A DNA stretch of 64,000 bases, from contig CM056577.1 of assembly GCA_029721435.1 (NCBI GenBank), positions 113,086,219-113,150,218 of the forward strand, written 5' to 3'. Each line of letters opens with the position of its first letter. Position 1 is the first letter of the stretch. This DNA comes from Gymnothorax reevesii. Lineage: Eukaryota; Chordata; Actinopteri; Anguilliformes; Muraenidae. The notes beneath the pieces are model-generated. The model had not been told where the DNA came from, did no database searches, and was given only the letters and a program-made list of their open reading frames with translations. Shown piece by piece: positions 57,188-64,000 of the stretch. Position numbers and translations under genes: made by a program.

Positions 57188-58321
57188 TGTTGTGATTCTG
57201 ATTCCTGCATGTCATGTTAAGTTCTGTGCCTGGCTCTGCCATGTTAAGGATTCTTGTGTTTAGTGACCACTGCCTGTCTGACTATTCTTAGGATTGTGTT
57301 TTGTGTTTTGGTTATTTAGATTACCTGTTTATTATTTTTCATGTTTAGATCATTTAGTTTCCTAGCCATGTTTTCATTTTCATGCTTTGCACTTTGTCTC
57401 CCCTGTCTTGTCAGGTGTGTATCTTTGCTCACGGTCCCTTGTCTTGTGTGACACTCATTCGGGTGATTTATTGGTTTCTGGGTTTCAATCTTCTTTCATT
57501 ATCTCGTGTTCTTCCTTCCTCTCTCTCTTTTTCTGTCTTACTAACACATACTAACAGTTTATTGTTTTTGCTCAATACTAATCCACACTAACCTTGTATA
57601 TTTGGACTAACTTACTAACAAGCACTTGGGATTGTATAGCTGCACTTACTAATTGACTAATGATCTCTCAGCTGTCGCCCTATTCTAGTCTCCGCCTCCT
57701 TGCCTATTCCTAATTATCTCTGCTGCTAGTTTCTGTGGATTTCCACTTATACTTTGTGCTTTCCTTTTCTTTTATCTTGGCACTTTAGTACTCCTTAACC
57801 GGAGCTGTTGTTTTGTACTTAGGTTTGTCTTGTGATCCCTGTCTGCGTTTTGGCTACAGCCAAATTCATGTAATTAGTTTATCCCTCATGTGTTTCTCCC
57901 TGATCATTGTTCCCACTGATTGCACCTGTTCTCCCTGGTCATGTGTTTACCCCGGGTGTGTATATAAGATGTCTGTTTGGTACACTTTCTTGTCAGATCG
58001 TTCTCCCTAGTTTTCTCGTGCCACGTTTCTCGCCTTGATCTCTCAGTGTTTATCTTTCTGACTGGACCGTCTTTGATATCGAGCTTTGCCTACTCCCTGT
58101 ACTTTTGCCGCATTCTTGTTTTTTGACCTCTTTTGTCTGACTACGATTTTTGTGATTGGTGCCCTGTGTATGACTCTGGATTTCGCCCTTTGGATTCTGA
58201 TTTTGGATTGCGGACATTGTACTGTTGCCAGCTCTGTTGGGGGGTTTCCCCCTTCAGAAATAAAGCCTCCTTTTTGCATTTTACTGGTGTTTGCTCTTGG
58301 TTCATTTCGTAAATCCTCACA
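57188..58321 (+). mobile_element. Solo LTR with perfect 5-bp target duplication
   Basis: Starts TGTTGTGATTC and ends AATCCTCACA, flanked on both sides by AAAAC (57183-57187 and 58322-58326). It carries a TATA-like TATATAAG (57961) and an AATAAA (58258-58263), placed as in an LTR read on the plus strand. The insertion interrupts the RT of the minus-strand LINE, and the coding blocks on both sides fit together at the duplication. Family is unknown. Confidence 0.85.
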
Positions 58322-58326
58322 AAAAC

Positions 58327-59762
58327 TGGTACAATTATTGACTTTTTCCATGCACTCAAAATTTTCCCTGTTTCCCAAACTCTGTTAAATAATTTTAGAA
58401 TAACCAGTAATGCAATGTCTTCCATGTGAGCCAACACACTATGACGTCCTTTCCTGGCGCCGATTGCCGTGTGTTTAAACTGGCCCTCCTAAGCTCATAC
58501 AAAGTGAACGGTAAATCTAAACTGTTAGTTGTTATAGCTTTCTTAAAGTTTATTTCTTTATTCTGTTCAAGAATGTTAGCCCTACTTTGTTTAGCGGCCA
58601 TTGATAATTTCTCTGAACTATGAACTTTGACGAATGTTTCCGCCAATAGTTCTGCCTTTTCTATATTGCTATCTGCTGTTTTTCTATTACTTATCAGTAC
58701 TGGTATTAAGTTATTTCACCTGATGCCATTCATTTTCCTGATCATTGCCTATACTTCGGACAACTGGGTCTCTCTTCCCATTTTATTGCAGTATTGTCTC
58801 CAGTACTCCCGTTTAACTGTTCTTATTGTTCTCCAAACCACAGTCTGCGATTTATTATACTGAATTAATGTTTCTAGTGAATGATCCTTTTTTAATTGTC
58901 TAAATGCTTTATTTCTATTCTTTACCACTTTCGTGCAGTTTTCATCCCACCATGGAACATTCTTTCTCATCCTGTTTCCTTTACTCTTAGGTATCGTTTT
59001 CTCTGCTGACTGTATAATACCTGCAACTACTTTATTATTAAATTCATCTTCGTTCACTATGTCTTCTCCCAGTAAATCCACACATTTATCATTACTTATT
59101 ATTTGAAATGCCTCCCAGTCAGCTTTGTCTAATTTCCACCGGGTTATCTTCATGTTTTCTTCCTGTTCCACTTCAATACCAATCTTAATACTAATAGGAT
59201 AGTGATCACTACCCACTGGTGATTTACTAAACACTTTCCAGGTTGTGATACCAGCAATTATACTTGATGTAAGTGTTAAATCAATTGCACTTTCCCTATT
59301 TTTTACACTGTCATACCTTGTGCCACTTCCATCATTAATTCAGACTAAACTCTTGTCCTCCATGAATTCTTCTATCATCAAACCATTTGCATCTATCCTT
59401 TCACGACCCCATATTACATTGTGGGCATTGAAGTCTCCACACCAAACCTCTTTACCGTGTGTCTGTCCACCTACTTTGTCCAATGTATCAAGACACAGCC
59501 TGTTACATGGATTATAATAATTAATTATTGTTACTTCTTCCTTTCCTGTCCAAGGCTTAATTACAATGGATTCATGTTCTTTCCCTAATTTAATGACACT
59601 GAACCTCATCCCCTCCTGTACACATGTTGCAACACCTCCTCCTTTTCCATTTTTCCTGTCATTTCTAACTGCTATATACCCCTGTAAAACAAAATCCCAC
59701 TGTGGTCTCAACCATGTCTCTTGTATGCATATTACCTTTGGTTTATCTTGCAAGTTTGACAA
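58327..59762 (-). pseudogene. Endonuclease and RT N-terminus of the I-group LINE
   Basis: 59340-59762 holds PKVICIQETWL (Glu) and VWCGDFNAHNVIWG (Asp-Asn). After a break, 58749-59234 has VGSDHYPI (Asp-His) and a linker with VPWWDENC. Then 58395-58646 has YELRRASLNTRQSAPGKD, the start of the RT, and runs into AWKKSIIVPV where the LTR has inserted. Confidence 0.85.
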
Positions 59763-59826
59763 AAAATGTTAAAATTTTGAACATTTGAAATTAGACTTCT
59801 TGCATTCCACTGTAATATGTTTAAAA

Positions 59827-60810
59827 TCATTGCACTCCACTACCACCTGGTTGCAATTGTGAACTCACTATTCCTCCATTTAAGGCTTCCTTTATTTCTT
59901 CCCACCCGAAATCCTTAATTCCCAGGAACCTTTCTGCTGACTTAACAATTATCTTTATTTTCTCATTTTTCTTTTCCGTTTGTGCAGAGCAGTTTATAGC
60001 ATCTACCATGAAGTGTATACATTCCTTTTTCCCAACAATCAGCGTGTCTTCCTTTATTTTATTGCATCCTTCATGTGATGCCATTTTGGTCCTGTCTGTC
60101 ACTACTGGTTTACTGTCAAGTTTACTTGGCTGAACTGACACTTTCTTCGCTGCTTCGGCATATGTGATTCTTTGAGAAACTTTAATTAGTTGTATTTCTG
60201 CTGCCCGCTTAATAAACTCACATCCTCGATAAGCTGAACTATGTTCACCTCCGTAATTGCAACACTTAAGTTTAGCTCTACTTTCGCACTTTCCACATCT
60301 TTGCTTGCCTTTACATAATGCCGCTACATGTCCAAACTTTTGAAATTTAAAGCACCTTAGTGGCGGAGGGATATTTAGTCTCACCTCATAACTGATATAT
60401 CCGATATACACTCTGGATGGTAGATTTTCCTCCGCAAAGTTTAATAGTACCGACAGGGTGTCACATTTTTCGCCAGTACGGGTGGTTTTTAGTCGCGTTA
60501 CTTCAACAGTTCCTGCTCCTGTCACATTTTCTTTTATCTGACCCACTGATAGACTTAGAGGGATTCCCAATATTACACTTCGAACTATCTTTTTATAATT
60601 TTCCATAGTTCCCTGTACTTCCTTACCATCGATTCTAGTAAGCCTAGGCTTTACCTTGTTGAGTAGGCTACTGTCTCTGCATAAGATTAGTAGGGAGCCG
60701 TTGCGCAAGACTTTTACACTTTCCACTTCGCCAATTAACTTGTTAATAGATTTAGTTAATTTGATCGGGTTCCACTCACCGAAAGACGCACCTTCTAGAA
60801 CCAACTTCAC
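59827..60810 (-). pseudogene. ORF1 protein of the I-group LINE
   Basis: 327 codons open, beginning MKLVLEGASFGEWNPIKLTK. It has a zinc-knuckle block: the first knuckle CFKFQKFGHVAALC lacks its second Cys (Phe instead), then CGKCESRAKLKCCNYGG and HSSAYRGC. Upstream of 60810 there is no clear further coding. Expected to bind element RNA; with the altered knuckle it is probably decayed. Confidence 0.75.
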
Positions 60811-61190
60811 AAAGACTTTCTATCGATCCTTTCGAGCAACTATATCTCTCTCACTCTCTGAATTTCCTGATTGTGACTGTTTATTTATCTGCAGCAACTT
60901 TTTACGTTTTCGTTTCATACCTTTCCACTGCATGCCTATACCTGACTCCAACCTGCATCATTTTCCCCGCTATATATTTCCATTACTCTCCCACTTCTTG
61001 AATCTTCACTTCCTTCTACTATCTCCTGTCCATTCTCTGTCCGGGCCAAGCACGCCATCATTTCCCCCGACTGCTTCGCGAGCCCCGATAAATGCGATTA
61101 ATTAAAAGGGAATACCCCAGCCGAACCCATCAATTTTTTTCAAAATGGTGATGTTTTTTTGCAAAATTTGTTAAAAATACATGTCACCTA

Positions 61191-61867
61191 CAGTGGCGGC
61201 TCGTGAATTGGCAACAGGGGAAGCCAAAACAATCCCTTAATGTTAATGGTTGTTCATCACCTGCTTTCAATCATTCAGTTAAACAGTGGAGGGTCGTCGG
61301 CCGTAACAAAGTTAGCCAAAACCTCGCCCTTCAAAGCATAATGACTTAAACCTTTCGCAGTTTACTTTTCTTGATCAGCAGTTGCTCATACGAATTGTTA
61401 GAAGAGCAGTCAGTTGAGTCAAATTTATTTTCGATAGCATTGTTATGCATTGCACCACGAAATTATGAGGGGTTTTCTTTCACACATAAATTACGACATA
61501 AATTGCCATAGGCCTACGCTATAAATTCCGCGCTCAAGAAGCTCACGAAACGGCATAGATGCGCAAATTGATTAGTGAGGCTCATTAAGCAATAAGCTGT
61601 GCAATATCATATTCTTTTCTTCTATATTAAGATTGTAGAAAATGGACTGTCGTGGCGTCTTGTGAAAGAGGCCTCGCAAACTAATTTATACAGACGTGTT
61701 GATAATTTGCGTCGTCATTTGCTATCGAAAATAAATTTGATTGTCCTTCAACCAATTCGTATGAGCAACTGCTGATAAAGAAAAGTGAACTACGAAATGT
61801 TGAAGTCATTAAGCTTTGAAGGGCGAGGTTCTGGCTTCCCTCTGATACGGCCGACGAGCCGCCGCTG
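61191..61867. mobile_element. hAT MITE / foldback with perfect 8-bp duplication
   Basis: Flanked by GTCACCTA on both sides (61183-61190, 61868-61875). Ends CAGTGGCGGCTCGTG and the inverse of CAGCGGCGGCTCGTC. Inverted arms of about 150 bp (61295-61437 and 61718-61867) share TCAGCAGTTGCTCATACGAA. The 677-bp element has no transposase. Confidence 0.92.
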
Positions 61868-61875
61868 GTCACCTA

Positions 61876-62409
61876 TGTAGTGACTACACAATAAAACCAT
61901 GCAATCCTTAACATGATTTTTGAAGCGAACAATTTCATGTAAAAAGTGGAATGGTAGCCTTGCCAACTATTTAAAAAAAATTGGTAACACGGAGCATTCT
62001 CGGAAATAAAGGTGAGGGTTCCACCTTTGTGTGGAGCCACCGGTCCTTCACTGCTTCCGATTTACACTCCCGGGCACATTTCCTGAAAAATACTGATTCA
62101 GCAGTATGTAGGCTACTATCCAATTGCATAGTCAGTTCAAACATTAAAATTTACTACAATTGGATTTGTGATGATAAGAATTGCATGTCTCCGAAGAGAA
62201 ATAGCAAAAATCATAGGTGCTTCATTCAACGTATGACTCAAATCCCTGCACCATTCATAATAAGGGATCAATGGCCTTCATTCTCACGACCACCAGGCAT
62301 TCACACCAACTGCAGGAGGAGGCTAGATCCCTTTGGGAATGCACAACGTGTATCCATTATTCTGAAAGAATACAAATGCGATAGTAGCCTATCTTAAACT
62401 CAATCATTC
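61876..62409. other. Spacer, no recognised gene
   Basis: An open frame of 138 codons (61981-62397, plus) shows no motif I know and is probably chance. Confidence 0.4.
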
Positions 62410-63245
62410 GCGGTTCAGTTTAACACCTTGCTGTCGAGATTATCTGTGCCTACACTTCCACATTTAGAAAGAGTCTTCAACAGTATCTTAATATTTCTGG
62501 CCTCAACATCACAGAATTGAAACCAACATTTTTTACCATCCATTTTTTCACCACTTATCAGTTTACCAGGATTGGAACCATTGCTTTCTAGGCACTGCCT
62601 CAGGTTGTTCACCTTATTTATAAAAAAATCATTAAAATAATTACCAATATCTTGGGACTTTGTACGGAGCACTCCATTTGATTATAAAAATGAGGCACAT
62701 GGACTATTTTTTTACTCGCAATTTCATTCAAAACTTTCCAAAGTTTTTTCCCCGTCATGTTTAACACAATCAATTCTTTCCCTGTAATATTCCTTCTTCT
62801 TCCTTTTGTTCAGTTTAGTCACTTGGTTTCTAAATTTACAATATTTCCGTCTGTCCTCCAATAAACCAGATGTAGCAGCTACCATTTTAGCTTCATCTCT
62901 CTGCTGCATTAAATTTTTAAGTGGTAAATCAATCCATTGGGCCATATTAGTTTTAACTGTGAACTTCTTCATGGGTGCATGCCTGTCAACAATTTCCATA
63001 AATATATTCATGAAAGCAGTTAAGGAAACCTCTGGATCGTCAGCACTATACACACCACTCCAGTCAACCTTTCTAAGATCTTCTACAAAACTATCATTGA
63101 CAAATCTTTTATAAGACCTACTATATATAACTTTAGCTCTTGCCTTTGGAATTTTAGCCTTTCAACTGAAAGCATCCACATTATGGTCACTGAAACCAAC
63201 TGGTATGGAAATCTTATTTGAGCATTGCTCAGGTACATTTATATA
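62410..63245 (-). pseudogene. LINE fragment: endonuclease C-terminus and linker
   Basis: On the minus strand: ISIPVGFSDHNVDAF (the SDH block of an APE endonuclease) near 63180-63220, a stop at about 63162, then VDRHAPMKKFTVKTNMAQWI and LKNLMQQRDEAK (62724-63053), and SQDIGNYFNDFFINKVNNLR (62415-62672). The style fits L2/CR1/Rex-type fish LINEs. It stops at the Tc1 insertion on one side and at about 62410 on the other; no RT is present. Confidence 0.75.
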
Positions 63246-63249
63246 TATA

Positions 63250-64000
63250 CAAAACCCAAAACCAGTGAAGTTGGCACGTCATGTAAATTGTAGATAAAAA
63301 CAGAATACAATGATTTGCAAATCCTTTTCAACTTATATTCAATTGAATACATTGCAAAGACAAGATGTTTAATGTTCAAACTGAGAAACTTTTTTTTTCT
63401 TTGCAAATAATCATTAACTTAGAATTTAAAGGCAGCAACACATTGCAAAAAAGTTGGCACAGGGGCCTTTTTACTACTGTGTTACATCGCCTTTCCTTTT
63501 AACGACACTCAGTAAACGTTTGGGAACTGAGGAGACCAATTTTTGAAGCTTTTCAGGTGGAACTCTTTCCCATTCTTGCTTCATGTACAGCTTAAGTTGT
63601 TCAACAGTTCGGGGTCTCCGTTGTCGTATTTTACTCTTCATAATGTGCCACACATTTTCAATGGGAGACAGGTCTGGACTACAGGCAGGCCAGTCTAGTA
63701 CCCGCACTCTTTTACTAGGGAGCCATGCTGTTGTAACACGTGCATAATGTGGTTTGGCATTGTCTTCCTGAAATAAGCTGGGGCGTCCATGAAAAAGACG
63801 TTGCTTGGATGGCAACATATGTTGCTCCGAAACCTGTATGTACCTTTCAGCATTAATGGTGCCTTCACATATGTGTAAGTTTCCCATGCCTTGGGCACTA
63901 ATAAACCCCCATACCATCACAGATGCTGGCTTTTGAACTTTGCGCCTATAACAGTCCGGATGTTTCTTTTCCTCTTTGGTCCGGAGGACACAACGTCCGC
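63250..64000 (-). mobile_element. Tc1-like transposon, second copy of the long-TIR family (cut by the window edge)
   Basis: A TIR begins CAAAACCCAAAACCAGTGAA at 63250, after TA, and matches the 8915 element over about 200 bp, in the opposite orientation. The other end is outside the window. Confidence 0.92.
63474..64000 (-). CDS. Tc1-like transposase, C-terminal part, open to the window edge
   Basis: The frame is open from the window edge to the stop at 63474, about 175 codons. It includes [28 protein letters not shown] (second catalytic Asp) and CSPDLSPIENVW (Glu) with 34 residues between them, then a C-terminal KRLLSVVKRKGDVTQ. Unlike the 8.9-kb copy, no frameshift is seen here. The first Asp and the DNA-binding half lie beyond the edge, so intactness is unknown. 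Confidence 0.85.
   Translation of the reverse strand, partial: GRCVLRTKEEKKHPDCYRRKVQKPASVMVWGFISAQGMGNLHICEGTINAERYIQVSEQHMLPSKQRLFHGRPSLFQEDNAKPHYARVTTAWLPSKRVRVLDWPACSPDLSPIENVWHIMKSKIRQRRPRTVEQLKLYMKQEWERVPPEKLQKLVSSVPKRLLSVVKRKGDVTQ

Larger units (their letters stand above)
55526..61110 (-). mobile_element. I-group (Nimb-like) LINE, interrupted by a solo LTR
   Basis: Order on the minus strand is ORF1 with knuckles, APE endonuclease, RT, RNase H, a Cys/His tail, and a 3' end whose sequence finishes in an AAG repeat (about 55536-55550). RNase H after RT places it in the I group. A 1134-bp LTR (57188-58321) splits the RT. A poly-T on the minus strand precedes the tail region (about 55660-55677). 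Confidence 0.85.

Noticed and set aside
61981..62397. 138-codon plus ORF as a gene
   Set aside because: No family motif, mixed composition, surrounded by transposons.
42000..64000. ANKIB1 or another divergent neighbour of KRIT1
   Set aside because: In mammals ANKIB1 is head-to-head with KRIT1, but I found no exon resembling its start here. It may lie beyond the transposon block.

Overview
The window is eukaryotic, almost certainly from a ray-finned (probably teleost) fish. It shows split genes with GT..AG introns, a vertebrate KRIT1 (CCM1) orthologue, DD34E Tc1-like transposons, a Gmr1-type Ty3/gypsy element, L1-Tx1-like and I-group LINEs, chromoviral (sushi-like) gypsy remnants and a tRNA-derived SINE. 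I see no bacterial genes, CRISPR array, rRNA or free-standing tRNA gene.

Positions 1 to about 41.9 kb are one host gene, KRIT1, read on the minus strand. Ten coding exons can be placed to the base (26093-26194, 20909-21065, 19384-19476, 18071-18200, 17748-17991, 13711-13826, 13104-13247, 11722-11878, 8146-8253, 42-198). Reading phases agree at every junction. Together they encode residues 1 to about 470: the N-terminal Nudix-like region, three NPxY/F motifs, the ankyrin repeats and the start of the FERM domain. The rest of the FERM domain lies beyond the left edge. A candidate promoter with an ETS site is near 41.7-41.9 kb.

The introns are packed with mobile DNA: an almost intact 5.9-kb Gmr1-like LTR retrotransposon (313-6249), a 31-bp minisatellite of about 43 copies that begins 10 nt from a KRIT1 splice donor (6802-8135), a complete Tc1-like element with ~200-bp TIRs (8915-10494), several foldback and MITE elements, two TTAA-flanked piggyBac-like elements (one carrying a nested Tc1), and a SINE.

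From 42 to 64 kb no host exon was recognised. This part is layered transposons: nested hAT-like foldbacks (42.0-43.4 kb), inverted remnants of sushi-like gypsy elements (44.1-48.0 kb), a truncated Tc1 (48.0-48.9 kb), an L1-Tx1-like LINE (about 50.0-55.5 kb, minus), an I-group LINE with RNase H (about 55.5-61.1 kb, minus) split by a 1134-bp solo LTR with a perfect 5-bp duplication, a hAT MITE with a perfect 8-bp duplication (61191-61867), another LINE piece, and a second copy of the long-TIR Tc1 running off the right edge.

The points most worth a second look are three p53-type half-sites upstream of the TATA box in both Gmr1-like LTRs, and the stop-free minisatellite that stays in frame with KRIT1 exon 9 for about 467 codons.
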